A stretch of DNA of 12,981 nt from Mariniphaga sp964540165 (GCA_964540165.1 CAZILU010000092.1:1-12981), one strand, 5' to 3'. Shown: positions 1-7,178, counted from the stretch's first letter. Notes: generated from the letters alone by a model not told the origin. Program-made: numbers and translations.

Positions 1-128
1 AAATGTGCGTTTGGGATAACGGTGATGAGCTCTTGTCCGTTTTTCTGCCGGTTTTTTTCCCTGGAAGCGCTAATTTACTGCCGGGGTTTATTACTTTTGA
101 ACAAAGATTTGGTATCGATGAAGTGTGA
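1..128 (+). CDS. Possible 3' end of an upstream gene (partial)
   Basis: This frame (codons from base 3) is open from the left edge to a TGA at 126-128 and would end in the residues FITFEQRFGIDEV. Its composition, with spread acidic residues and glycines, looks more protein-like than the Cys/Leu-rich frame that runs into rfaE2 from further upstream. If real, it overlaps the chosen rfaE2 start at 118 by 11 bases. That would suggest co-transcription with rfaE2 and would argue against the promoter box at 92-99. Too little is visible to name a family, and the frame could be open by chance. Confidence 0.3.
   Translation, partial: MCVWDNGDELLSVFLPVFFPGSANLLPGFITFEQRFGIDEV
92..99 (+). promoter_or_regulatory. 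Candidate Bacteroidota -7 box (TACTTTTG) upstream of rfaE2
   Basis: The bases match the Bacteroidota -7 consensus TAnnTTTG exactly and lie 18 bases before the rfaE2 ATG at 118. No clear TTTG is seen at the expected -33 distance. The box also lies inside a possible upstream reading frame, so it may be a chance match. Confidence 0.3.
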
Positions 129-609
129 TATTGAGAAAAAGATTTTTACCGGTTATGAACCGTTTGTTTCGTTGTTACAGCAGTGGCGCACTACGGGGGA
201 GGAGGTGGTCTTCACCAACGGCTGTTTCGACCTGGTTCATCACGGTCATGTTGATTCGCTGATGCAATCGGCTGCTTTGGGCACCCGGCTGATCGTTGGC
301 CTCAACTCCGACCTTTCCGTCCGGCGGCTGAAGGGGGAGGGACGACCGCTGTTGGGAGCGATGGAGCGGGCAGTGTTGCTGGCTGCGTTCGCTTGTGTCG
401 ATGCTGTGGTTATATTTGAGGAGGATACCCCGGCTGACCTGATTGCCCTGATTATGCCCGATGTACTGGTGAAGGGGAGTGAATACCAGGTAGAGGAGAT
501 TGCCGGTTTTGATACGGTGCTGGCATCGGGAGGGCGGGTTGAACGTCTTGAACTGGTTCCCGGGATCTCTACCTCGGAGTTGATCGAACGGATTAAAAAA
601 CTGGATTGA
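118..609 (+). CDS. rfaE2: D-glycero-beta-D-manno-heptose 1-phosphate adenylyltransferase (RfaE domain II type)
   Basis: The 163-residue protein is a single-domain cytidylyltransferase-fold enzyme. In this family it transfers AMP from ATP to heptose 1-phosphate, giving ADP-heptose for lipopolysaccharide core synthesis in the cytosol. Visible motifs are NGCFD (34-38) followed by HHGH (41-44), which form the nucleotidyltransferase signature, then RRLKGEGRP (69-77), KGSEY (119-123) and a C-terminal STSELIERI (151-159). They align closely with the C-terminal half of E. coli HldE. The kinase half is absent, so the kinase must be encoded elsewhere. The frame continues upstream to the window edge, but the ATG at 118 gives the N-terminus MKCDIEKKIFTGYEP, typical of Bacteroidota homologues; the extra upstream residues are Cys/Leu-rich and unlikely. 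The TGA overlaps the radA ATG by one base. Confidence 0.9.
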   Translation: MKCDIEKKIFTGYEPFVSLLQQWRTTGEEVVFTNGCFDLVHHGHVDSLMQSAALGTRLIVGLNSDLSVRRLKGEGRPLLGAMERAVLLAAFACVDAVVIFEEDTPADLIALIMPDVLVKGSEYQVEEIAGFDTVLASGGRVERLELVPGISTSELIERIKKLD

Positions 610-1967
610 TGGCGCAGGTAAAAACGGCATATTTCTGTCAGGATTGTGGCGCTCAGTCGCCCAAATGGCTGGGGCGCTGTCCGTCGTGTGGCGGGTGGAA
701 CACTTTCATCGAAGAGGTGGTGGAGAAGAAGAGCTCCTCCGGTTCGCTGAAAAGCCGTCCCGGCAGCAGTCAGCCGGTCCGATTGGAGGATGTCAGTGCC
801 GAGCGGCTGGAGCGGATCCGCGTTGGCATTACCGAGTTCGACCGGGTGTTGGGCGGAGGGATTGTTCCTGGTTCCCTGGTGCTTTTAGGGGGAGAACCCG
901 GTATTGGAAAGTCCACGCTGGTGCTTCAGATCGCCCTGATGCTGGAGGGGAGAAAGGTGCTCTATGTGTCGGGAGAGGAGAGCCTTCAGCAGATTAAACT
1001 GCGTGCTGCCCGGCTGGGGCATGCCAAAAGCAGCTGCCTCTTTCTAAGTGAGACATTGCTGGAGAACTTATTGGTACAGACTGACCAGATCAGGCCCGAC
1101 CTGCTCATTATCGACTCCATCCAGACCCTCTCTACAGAGACGATCGAGTCATCGCCCGGCTCGGTAACGCAGGTGCGGGAGTGCACCAATGCCATTCTGA
1201 AATTTGCCAAGCAGCACCATACGGCGGTCATCCTGATCGGTCACATCAATAAAGAGGGAGGACTTGCCGGGCCCAAAGTGCTGGAGCATATCGTTGATGC
1301 CGTGTTGCAGTTCGAGGGCGACAATAACTACCTCTACCGCATCCTGCGGGCGGCTAAAAACCGGTTTGGCTCAACCAATGAACTGGGAATCTTTGAGATG
1401 CGGGGAAACGGACTGGAGGAGGTGCTGAATCCGTCGGGACAACTGATCTCGCATGCCAGCGAAGAGGTTAGTGGCACGGCGGTGGCAGCTGCCATCGAGG
1501 GTATCCGGCCATTCCTGATTGAGATACAGGCGTTGGTGAGCAGTGCAACCTATGGCACGCCCCAGCGATCATCGACAGGCTTCGATCTGCGGCGGCTCAA
1601 CATGCTGCTGGCGGTCCTCGAAAAACGGGCCGGCTTTAAGCTGCCGGCAAAGGATGTGTTTATCAATATTGCCGGCGGACTGCGGATCGGCGATCCGGCG
1701 ACCGACCTGGCGGTGATCTGCTCCATCCTCTCTTCCAACATCGACATCGCCATCTCCCACAAATGCTGCTTCGCGGGGGAGGTGGGCCTTACCGGAGAGA
1801 TCCGGGGCGTGAACCGGATCGAACAGCGCATTGCCGAAGCCGATAAGCTGGGCTTTGAGAAGATCTTTATCCCGCAGCTGAATAAGGGTTTCGACCATAG
1901 TAAATTCTCCATTCGCCTCGAAAGGGTGTCCCGGGTGGAGGAGGCCTTTAAAAAGATATTCCGGTAA
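609..1967 (+). CDS. radA: DNA repair protein RadA (branch-migration ATPase)
   Basis: The 452-residue protein is full length for RadA/Sms, a RecA-related DNA-binding ATPase that helps process recombination intermediates and stalled forks. In order it shows a C4 zinc finger (C10, C13, C24, C27), a Walker A motif GGEPGIGKST (94-103, Lys101), a Walker B-like LLIIDS (165-170), the RadA-specific KNRFG motif (250-254) and a Lon-protease-like C-terminal domain from about 286 to the end. That domain includes GGLRIGDPATDLAV, residues 356-369. The Lon-like domain of this family is not proteolytic. A TTG at 606 is in frame, but the ATG at 609 is preferred because it overlaps the rfaE2 stop (TGATG), which suggests translational coupling. 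The gene converges on the minus-strand HU/SPOR gene, with 54 bases between stops. Confidence 0.97.
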   Translation: MAQVKTAYFCQDCGAQSPKWLGRCPSCGGWNTFIEEVVEKKSSSGSLKSRPGSSQPVRLEDVSAERLERIRVGITEFDRVLGGGIVPGSLVLLGGEPGIGKSTLVLQIALMLEGRKVLYVSGEESLQQIKLRAARLGHAKSSCLFLSETLLENLLVQTDQIRPDLLIIDSIQTLSTETIESSPGSVTQVRECTNAILKFAKQHHTAVILIGHINKEGGLAGPKVLEHIVDAVLQFEGDNNYLYRILRAAKNRFGSTNELGIFEMRGNGLEEVLNPSGQLISHASEEVSGTAVAAAIEGIRPFLIEIQALVSSATYGTPQRSSTGFDLRRLNMLLAVLEKRAGFKLPAKDVFINIAGGLRIGDPATDLAVICSILSSNIDIAISHKCCFAGEVGLTGEIRGVNRIEQRIAEADKLGFEKIFIPQLNKGFDHSKFSIRLERVSRVEEAFKKIFR

Positions 1968-2021
1968 CCACATAGCCGGAAGCTGGATGTGCCCGGCAAC
2001 GGTCGCCGGCGGTAATTCAGG

Positions 2022-3152
2022 CTACTTCCCGGGCATCAGTACCCAGGCCCCCGAATCGGGGTATCGGTCGATGAAATCCTTCTGTGCCCTGAAGGCTTTA
2101 CCCTCGGTGTCGTATATGCCAATGCCAACGATGTAGAAGTTACCCTCTTTGGTCATGTGAAAGGAATCATAACCCCGGCTTTTCATCTGTTGAAAAAACG
2201 TATGGGCATTCTCCCGATGTTTAAAGCTGCCTCCGATGAGGTAGAATTTAGTCGTATCGGGCTCTATCGTCTCGAATGAAATCGTATCACTCTCTCTGCT
2301 AACAGCCTGCGAATCTGCAGATACCGGAGCGTGACCGGGAGTTTCCATGGTGTTATCATCATACGCGGAGATGGTGTCAGACAGACCTGTTTTATACGGA
2401 TCATCTTTTACCCGGAGGGTATCGTCCGGCGCCGTATCCGCTAAAATGGAATCTGGTGACTGCTGTTGCCGGTATCCGGGATCAACAGGCTCAACCTTAA
2501 CGGCCATTGGTCCGGTCTGGTTTTTCTGCGAGGGCCTGAAAATGAGATATATTCCAATGGCTGCGATCAGAAGTATGGTCACCACCCGGATCCACCATTT
2601 TTTTCTGTTGGGGATGTAAGCGGGAGGCGCAGGTTCTGAGGGGATTATGGGTGGTATGTCCGATGTTTCTGTACGATTCTCCGGAAAATGGTCCGGCAGG
2701 ACTTCCGCGCTTTGCTCTTCCGATGGGCTCTCTGCCGGCCTGTCCGACAGGGAGACAGGCCCCAAACCGTAAGAATCCAGCAGGTAGTTCTCTTTCAGAT
2801 CGGAGGTGAAGTTGATCTCTCCGGTAGCATCCATGGTCAGTTTGCCCAGCGTGCCAAGCGAAACAGCCTCACCCTTATCAAGACGAAAGAGAATATCCTC
2901 TTTTTCAATGTCAATTTTTTTGAGCGCTTCTGAAGGCAGTATCTGCTCCAGGCTGGCGATATAACCCGAAAGAACGCCATCGTTATTTTTAATCCGCCGG
3001 TCGAATCGGAACGTTTTCGATGGAGGAAGAATCTCTCCGGTTACTTCATCGATCTGAGCGGGATTGTATTCGGAAATGAAGGCTCCGAGCCCGGGAATTA
3101 TAACGGTTTCATTTTCAAGAAGAAGTTTTTTGAGATATCGGCCTAAGTTCAT
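2022..3152 (-). CDS. HU-CCDC81-like / transmembrane / SPOR-domain protein
   Basis: The 376-residue protein has three parts. Residues 1 to about 130 resemble the paired HU-like (HU-CCDC81) domains found at the N-terminus of Bacteroidota SPOR proteins, with the hallmark VIIPGLGAF at 17-25 and a second repeat containing VSLGTLGKL at 97-105. A Pro/Glu-rich linker (about 133-182) leads to one transmembrane helix (about 186-205) preceded by basic NRKKWW. A second low-complexity Asp/Thr/Ser-rich linker follows. The C-terminus, about 302-374, is a SPOR domain (FYLIGGSFKHRENA, then NFYIVGIGIY). SPOR domains in other proteins bind peptidoglycan stripped of stem peptides at division sites. The likely topology puts the HU-like part in the cytoplasm and SPOR in the periplasm. 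Its exact role is unknown; linking chromosome to septum is inference. It is divergent from galE across 224 bases. Confidence 0.85.
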   Translation of the reverse strand: MNLGRYLKKLLLENETVIIPGLGAFISEYNPAQIDEVTGEILPPSKTFRFDRRIKNNDGVLSGYIASLEQILPSEALKKIDIEKEDILFRLDKGEAVSLGTLGKLTMDATGEINFTSDLKENYLLDSYGLGPVSLSDRPAESPSEEQSAEVLPDHFPENRTETSDIPPIIPSEPAPPAYIPNRKKWWIRVVTILLIAAIGIYLIFRPSQKNQTGPMAVKVEPVDPGYRQQQSPDSILADTAPDDTLRVKDDPYKTGLSDTISAYDDNTMETPGHAPVSADSQAVSRESDTISFETIEPDTTKFYLIGGSFKHRENAHTFFQQMKSRGYDSFHMTKEGNFYIVGIGIYDTEGKAFRAQKDFIDRYPDSGAWVLMPGK

Positions 3153-3207
3153 TTGAAAATAGTATAATTAATCGTGTGACATCGTTTGTAACGGTTGGAT
3201 TGTCTTC

Positions 3208-3306
3208 TTTTGAGATCAAAAAACGTTACTCACTTTATGGTTAATCTCTGATTTTTTAGCAAAATTAACAAAACATCCTTTTGTTTTGGGAAAATGTTTG
3301 ATCAAA
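3208..3306. repeat. Cluster of short dyads in the divergent HU/SPOR - galE spacer
   Basis: Three short inverted repeats lie in this AT-rich spacer. They are TTTTGA-GA-TCAAAA at 3208-3221, CAAAAC with GTTTTG at 3269-3274 and 3283-3288, and the perfect 10-base palindrome TTTGATCAAA at 3297-3306. The first and third share the half-site TTTGA/TCAAA and could be operator sites for a regulator of either gene. In AT-rich DNA such matches also arise by chance. Confidence 0.3.
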
Positions 3307-3352
3307 AAGGCGGTCAAATGGAAAAAAGGGTCAATCCCATTGGCTTATTTTG

Positions 3353-3360
3353 TAATTTTG
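3353..3360 (+). promoter_or_regulatory. Candidate -7 box (TAATTTTG) for galE
   Basis: This is an exact match to TAnnTTTG, 16 bases before the galE ATG at 3377, which would leave a leader of roughly ten bases. No good TTTG is seen about 20 bases upstream, so the -33 element is weak or missing. Confidence 0.5.
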
Positions 3361-3376
3361 CCGGTGAAATTAGAAT

Positions 3377-4405
3377 ATGATGAACAGGAAAATTTTGGTT
3401 ACCGGTGGTGCCGGGTACATCGGTTCACATACCGTTGTTGAATTGATTGAAGCGGGATATGACGTTTCAGTTATTGATAACCTTTCGAATTCGAGGGGGG
3501 ATGTCATTGACCGTATTGAAGAGATTACCGGGAAAAGGCCGGCCTTTGATCTGTTAGACCTGACTGACCGGGAGAAGACCGAGGCCTGGTTTCAACGAAA
3601 CAGCGATGTGGATGCGATTATCCATTTTGCTGCCTCCAAAGCTGTTGGCGAATCGGTAGAAAATCCGCTGCTCTACTATCGGAACAACCTGGTTAGCATG
3701 ATTAACCTGCTCGAATGTCAGGTTCAGTATGGCGTAGATCATATTGTTTTCTCCTCATCGTGTACCGTTTACGGGCAACCGGATCGACTGCCCGTAACCG
3801 AACAGTCGCCGCGCAAGGAGGCTGAGTCTCCCTATGGAAACACCAAGCGGGTCAATGAGGATATCCTGAGGGATTCCGTACACGCCTACCCCCCGTTGCA
3901 GGCCATCGCCCTTCGATACTTTAATCCGGTTGGTGCCCACCCAACGGCGCTGATTGGAGAACTGCCGTTAGGCGTTCCTCAAAATCTGGTGCCTTTTATT
4001 ACGCAGACCGCCGCCGGAATCAGGCCGAAACTGAACGTTTTCGGAGATGATTACAACACGCCCGACGGATCGGCCATTCGCGACTATATCCACGTGGTGG
4101 ACCTGGCAAAAGCGCATGTGGTAGCGGTAGAAAGACTCCTGGAGAAGAGAAACAAGAGTGGTTTTGAAGTTTTTAATCTCGGCACAGGAAGGGGTGTCTC
4201 CGTGTTAGAGATGGTTGCCTGCTTTGAGAAGGTGTCCGGAGTGAAACTCAATTATCAGATTGTAGGACGACGAGCGGGTGATATTGAGAAAATTTGGGCT
4301 GATACCTCCCTGGCGAACAACGAATTAGGCTGGAGGGCTGTGTCGAACCTGGAAGAGACAATCCTCTCCGCCTGGAACTGGGAGAAGCGTGTGCAGGGTA
4401 TATGA
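3377..4405 (+). CDS. galE: UDP-glucose 4-epimerase
   Basis: The 342-residue protein is a short-chain dehydrogenase-type epimerase that interconverts UDP-glucose and UDP-galactose using bound NAD. The N-terminal Rossmann motif GGAGYIGSH is at 10-18. The catalytic serine is S128 in SSSCTVYG (126-133), and the Tyr-x-x-x-Lys pair is Y153/K157 in SPYGNTK. A family-typical YFNPVGAHP segment is at 181-189, and LPLGVPQNLVPFI at 196-208 is characteristic of GalE rather than other epimerases. Length and motifs are complete. Two tandem ATGs (3377 and 3380) are possible starts. It is followed after 79 bases by rfbB on the same strand. Related UDP-hexose or UDP-GlcNAc epimerases share these motifs, so the exact sugar range is not proven. 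Confidence 0.93.
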   Translation: MMNRKILVTGGAGYIGSHTVVELIEAGYDVSVIDNLSNSRGDVIDRIEEITGKRPAFDLLDLTDREKTEAWFQRNSDVDAIIHFAASKAVGESVENPLLYYRNNLVSMINLLECQVQYGVDHIVFSSSCTVYGQPDRLPVTEQSPRKEAESPYGNTKRVNEDILRDSVHAYPPLQAIALRYFNPVGAHPTALIGELPLGVPQNLVPFITQTAAGIRPKLNVFGDDYNTPDGSAIRDYIHVVDLAKAHVVAVERLLEKRNKSGFEVFNLGTGRGVSVLEMVACFEKVSGVKLNYQIVGRRAGDIEKIWADTSLANNELGWRAVSNLEETILSAWNWEKRVQGI

Positions 4406-4456
4406 GCCGGTGGTTGAACTGCCTTTTTGTTACCCTTGCGTGGTTCGTTCACGAAT

Positions 4457-4470
4457 AAGATAATTATCTT
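4457..4470. promoter_or_regulatory. Perfect 14-base palindrome between galE and rfbB
   Basis: AAGATAATTATCTT reads identically on both strands and ends 14 bases before the rfbB ATG. It lies over a near-match to the -7 box (TATCTTTA at 4465-4472, last base differing from TAnnTTTG). It could be an operator on an rfbB promoter. It has no GC stem and no loop, so it is not a terminator. Confidence 0.35.
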
Positions 4471-4484
4471 TATAAATTTTTAAA

Positions 4485-5543
4485 ATGAATGAGATGAAGA
4501 CGATATTAGTTACCGGAGGTGCCGGTTTTATTGGTTCGCATGTGGTTCGCCGTTTTGTTAACCGGTATCCTCAATACAAAATTGTTAACCTCGACAAACT
4601 GACCTATGCCGGCAACCTGGCCAACCTGAAAGATGTTGAGGGAAGATCCAATTACCAGTTTATCAAAGGAGATATTGTCGATGGTGATTTCATCGTTCGC
4701 CTCTTTGAGGAGATGCAGTTTGACGGGGTGATTCACCTGGCAGCCGAATCCCATGTTGACCGGTCCATCTCAAATCCAACCGAGTTTGTTTATACCAATG
4801 TGGTTGGAACCGTTAATCTGCTGAACGCTGCACGGGCTATCTGGAAAGATCTTACAGGCAGACGTTTTTACCACATCTCAACCGATGAGGTTTACGGATC
4901 GTTGGGCCCGGAAGGATTTTTTGAAGAGACAACGCGGTACGATCCCCACAGTCCCTATTCAGCCTCTAAAGCCAGCTCCGACCACTTCGTCAGGGCGTAT
5001 CACGACACCTTCGCATTGCCGGTCGTTTTATCCAACTGCTCAAATAATTACGGATCCTACCAATTCCCGGAAAAGCTGATACCGCTCTTTATTCATAACA
5101 TCCGCCACAACAAACCGCTGCCGGTCTATGGTAAGGGGGAGAATGTCAGGGACTGGTTGTGGGTTGAGGATCATGCTTCAGCGATCGATGTGATATTTCA
5201 CGATGGAAAGGTTGGTGAGACCTACAATATTGGCGGGTTCAATGAGTGGAAAAACATCGACCTGATCCGGGTTATCTGCCGGATTATGGATCGAAAGCTG
5301 GGCCGTGGCGAGGGCACTTCCGAGCAACTGATAACTTTTGTTAAAGATCGTGCCGGACATGACCTGCGGTATGCCATCGATGCAACCAAGCTGAAAAATG
5401 AGCTGGGGTGGGAGCCATCCCTGCAATTTGAGGAGGGGATTGAAAAGACAATCGACTGGTACCTCGAAAATGAGGCCTGGATGCAAAATGTAACTTCGGG
5501 TGAGTATCAGCGCTATTATCAACAGCAATACAGCAACCGGTAA
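4485..5543 (+). CDS. rfbB: dTDP-glucose 4,6-dehydratase
   Basis: The 352-residue protein matches RmlB/RfbB, which converts dTDP-glucose to dTDP-4-keto-6-deoxyglucose, the second step toward dTDP-rhamnose and related 6-deoxy sugars. The NAD-binding motif GGAGFIGSH is at 11-19. The active-site stretch STDEVYG at 132-138 contains the dehydratase-specific Asp134-Glu135 pair, and Y158/K162 form the YxxxK motif in SPYSASK. The C-terminal signature DRAGHDLRYAID is at 288-299. The Asp-Glu pair distinguishes it from the neighbouring GalE, which has Ser-Cys there. The partner genes rfbA, rfbC and rfbD are not in this window. A second in-frame ATG lies three codons downstream (4494). With galE it suggests supply of sugars to a surface polysaccharide. 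Confidence 0.95.
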   Translation: MNEMKTILVTGGAGFIGSHVVRRFVNRYPQYKIVNLDKLTYAGNLANLKDVEGRSNYQFIKGDIVDGDFIVRLFEEMQFDGVIHLAAESHVDRSISNPTEFVYTNVVGTVNLLNAARAIWKDLTGRRFYHISTDEVYGSLGPEGFFEETTRYDPHSPYSASKASSDHFVRAYHDTFALPVVLSNCSNNYGSYQFPEKLIPLFIHNIRHNKPLPVYGKGENVRDWLWVEDHASAIDVIFHDGKVGETYNIGGFNEWKNIDLIRVICRIMDRKLGRGEGTSEQLITFVKDRAGHDLRYAIDATKLKNELGWEPSLQFEEGIEKTIDWYLENEAWMQNVTSGEYQRYYQQQYSNR

Positions 5544-5600
5544 CCGGTGGGTGTTTCATAGGTAATGGGGCCGGATCAGAGATTCACAGCGTCCGATGAT

Positions 5601-5951
5601 TTACCTCTCCGACTCCGGGAATTTGCATCCCGGCTCCTCTGCCGGATCCCAGAAATGTTTTTTAAAGTGAACGATCTGGTCCTTTTTTACACGGATCCCC
5701 TCATTCTCCAATAGCTCTCTCATCGCCTCGGGATGATCAAAATGAAATTTCCCTGTGAGCAGCCCGTTGCGGTTAACCACCCGGTGGGCGGGGACATATT
5801 CGGAGTGGCTGTGTGCAGCGTTCATGGCCCAGCCAACCATCCTCGCCGAACCGGCCGATCCCAAAAAGCTGGCAATCGCACCATACGATGTGACCCGCCC
5901 GGGCGGGATCTGCTTCACAACGGCATATACTTTTTCGAAAAAATCACTCAT
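5601..5951 (-). CDS. Alkyltransferase-like protein (MGMT C-terminal domain family, no catalytic Cys)
   Basis: This 116-residue protein is the DNA-binding domain of O6-methylguanine-DNA methyltransferase alone. The segment IPPGRVTSYGAIASFLG (15-31) carries the conserved Tyr23, and Arg37 in SARMVGWAM corresponds to the arginine finger. The active-site PCHRV motif is PAHRV here (54-58), so the alkyl-accepting cysteine is Ala55. That places it with the alkyltransferase-like (ATL) proteins, which bind O6-alkylguanine, bend the DNA and in studied cases hand the lesion to nucleotide excision repair without repairing it themselves. It is the last gene of the minus-strand run, 11 bases after trmB. The N-terminal domain of Ada/Ogt-type enzymes is absent, as expected for ATLs. 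Confidence 0.88.
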   Translation of the reverse strand: MSDFFEKVYAVVKQIPPGRVTSYGAIASFLGSAGSARMVGWAMNAAHSHSEYVPAHRVVNRNGLLTGKFHFDHPEAMRELLENEGIRVKKDQIVHFKKHFWDPAEEPGCKFPESER

Positions 5952-5962
5952 CCGGTTTCGTT

Positions 5963-6703
5963 TTACAAATCTCTGGCACTGCGGCCAAAGCTTCGATAAT
6001 CATCTTTCTCAATGGTCTCCTCCGGCTCTTTCCATTCAGACTGGTTGAGCCGGAAGGCCAGATATTTGATCGTCTTTCCCCGGCTCAGCCACTGTTTTTC
6101 ATAAAAGGTTTTGATGCGCAGGGTATCGTTCAGGATCTCCGATCCGTACAGGTCATCCGTGTCGGCTATTACCTCCAGTCCGTTGACCTGAACCAGTGCC
6201 CGGGTATAGGCATACTGAAACCGGCTGTCGGTTTTAAGATGGATGATCCCGTCCGGTTTTAAAAATTGGCGGTACTTCTCTAAAAAGAAGGTGGAGGTTA
6301 ACCGCTTTCGGCTCTTCTTCATCTGCGGATCAGGAAAGGTAAGCCAGATCTCATCGATCTCCCCGGGTCCAAAGAACCGATCGATAATCTCGATGTTGGT
6401 GCGTAGAAATCCTACGTTTTTCAATCCCGCTTCATGGGATTTCTTAGCTCCTTTCCACATGCGTGCCCCCTTGATGTCAACGCCGATAAAATTTTGTCCG
6501 GGGTGACACTCGGCCAGCGCCACCGTGTACTCTCCTTTGCCACACCCCAACTCCAGCAGCATGGGGTTTCCATTTCCGAAGAAATCTCTGTTCCAGTTTC
6601 CTTTCAGATGGAAATCGTTAAATTGCAATGACTTGAACGGAGCCTGAACCACATGGTCAAAGCCCGACAACTCCTCAAATTTTTTCAGTTTATTTTTACT
6701 CAC
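5963..6703 (-). CDS. trmB: tRNA (guanine-N7-)-methyltransferase
   Basis: The 246-residue protein is a class I SAM-dependent methyltransferase that makes m7G46 in the variable loop of tRNAs. The SAM-binding motif LELGCGKGEYT is at 50-60 and the family hallmark TFPDPQMKKSRKRL at 122-135. KTDS at 157-160 and TFYEKQW at 199-205 complete the typical TrmB pattern. The frame extends upstream to 6760, but a GTG at 6703 gives MSKNKLKKF, matching the usual Bacteroidota N-terminus (M-G/S-K-N-K-L). It overlaps the gldH stop by 8 bases, favouring translational coupling. A charged C-terminal tail of about 26 residues (221-246) extends past the normal end near FRLN; its role is unknown. Confidence 0.93.
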   Translation of the reverse strand: MSKNKLKKFEELSGFDHVVQAPFKSLQFNDFHLKGNWNRDFFGNGNPMLLELGCGKGEYTVALAECHPGQNFIGVDIKGARMWKGAKKSHEAGLKNVGFLRTNIEIIDRFFGPGEIDEIWLTFPDPQMKKSRKRLTSTFFLEKYRQFLKPDGIIHLKTDSRFQYAYTRALVQVNGLEVIADTDDLYGSEILNDTLRIKTFYEKQWLSRGKTIKYLAFRLNQSEWKEPEETIEKDDYRSFGRSARDL

Positions 6704-7178
6704 GTTGTGATATCCTTTCAATTCTGATGCCGACATCGTGAACTCCTTGCAGCCATTCATCGCGCATGCCCTGTTGCAGGGTGAAGCGATAGGAGCCTGA
6801 AACCGGGAAATAGATCTGTTGCCGAAACGCCTGATGTATGGTACGGAGGCTTCCGTTTCCCTTGCCCAGCCATCTGCCCGATGGCTCTGCCAGGGCGATC
6901 TCCAGGGTGTCGCTCAGCACCTGCCCGTCGGGTTGTGTTACTTCGATAAACAGCCAGAGGTTGCTGTATGGGTAGTCGGTGTTGTGTCTTACCTGAATAA
7001 GAATGTGGTGGTTTTTTTTGGTGTCGGTGACCGGAACGTCAAAAGCGATGACGGAATCCTTGTGCCACGTCATCTCCGGAATATTTTGATACTCATCATA
7101 CATCCGGGATGAATCGCACGATGTTAGTCCGGCCAGGACAAACAGCGCGAGAAGTGTTGCTGGAACGATCCGTTTCAT
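6696..7178 (-). CDS. gldH: GldH family lipoprotein
   Basis: The 160-residue protein begins with a lipoprotein signal peptide: basic MKR, a hydrophobic stretch (4-17) and the lipobox LTSC, with Cys21 as the predicted lipidation site. The mature part starts CDSSRMYDEYQNIPEMTW, which matches the GldH family opening (YDEYQ then Trp). It continues as a beta-rich domain with YSNLWLFIEV at 71-80 and a conserved GxGxGSL-like segment near 105-111. In Flavobacterium johnsoniae GldH is needed for gliding, but the family is widespread in non-gliding Bacteroidota and its molecular role is unsettled. Its ATG overlaps the stop of the upstream PSP1 gene by four bases (ATGA). Confidence 0.88.
   Translation of the reverse strand: MKRIVPATLLALFVLAGLTSCDSSRMYDEYQNIPEMTWHKDSVIAFDVPVTDTKKNHHILIQVRHNTDYPYSNLWLFIEVTQPDGQVLSDTLEIALAEPSGRWLGKGNGSLRTIHQAFRQQIYFPVSGSYRFTLQQGMRDEWLQGVHDVGIRIERISQRE

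Noticed and set aside
175..630. Long minus-strand open frame opposite rfaE2
   Set aside because: It is antisense to clear rfaE2 coding sequence and its product has no recognisable motif; it is a shadow frame.
1550..1999. Overlapping minus-strand frames opposite the 3' half of radA
   Set aside because: They mirror the Lon-like domain coding sequence of radA, and no promoter or protein signature supports them.
1993..2009. CCGGC/GCCGG hairpin between the convergent radA and HU/SPOR genes as a terminator
   Set aside because: The stem is only five pairs with a seven-base loop and no T run on either side.
5529..5600. CCGGT/ACCGG repeats near the end of rfbB as a terminator or repeat element
   Set aside because: The arms are five bases with almost no loop and no T tract; part lies in coding sequence. 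Nothing convincing is seen in the rfbB-ATL spacer.
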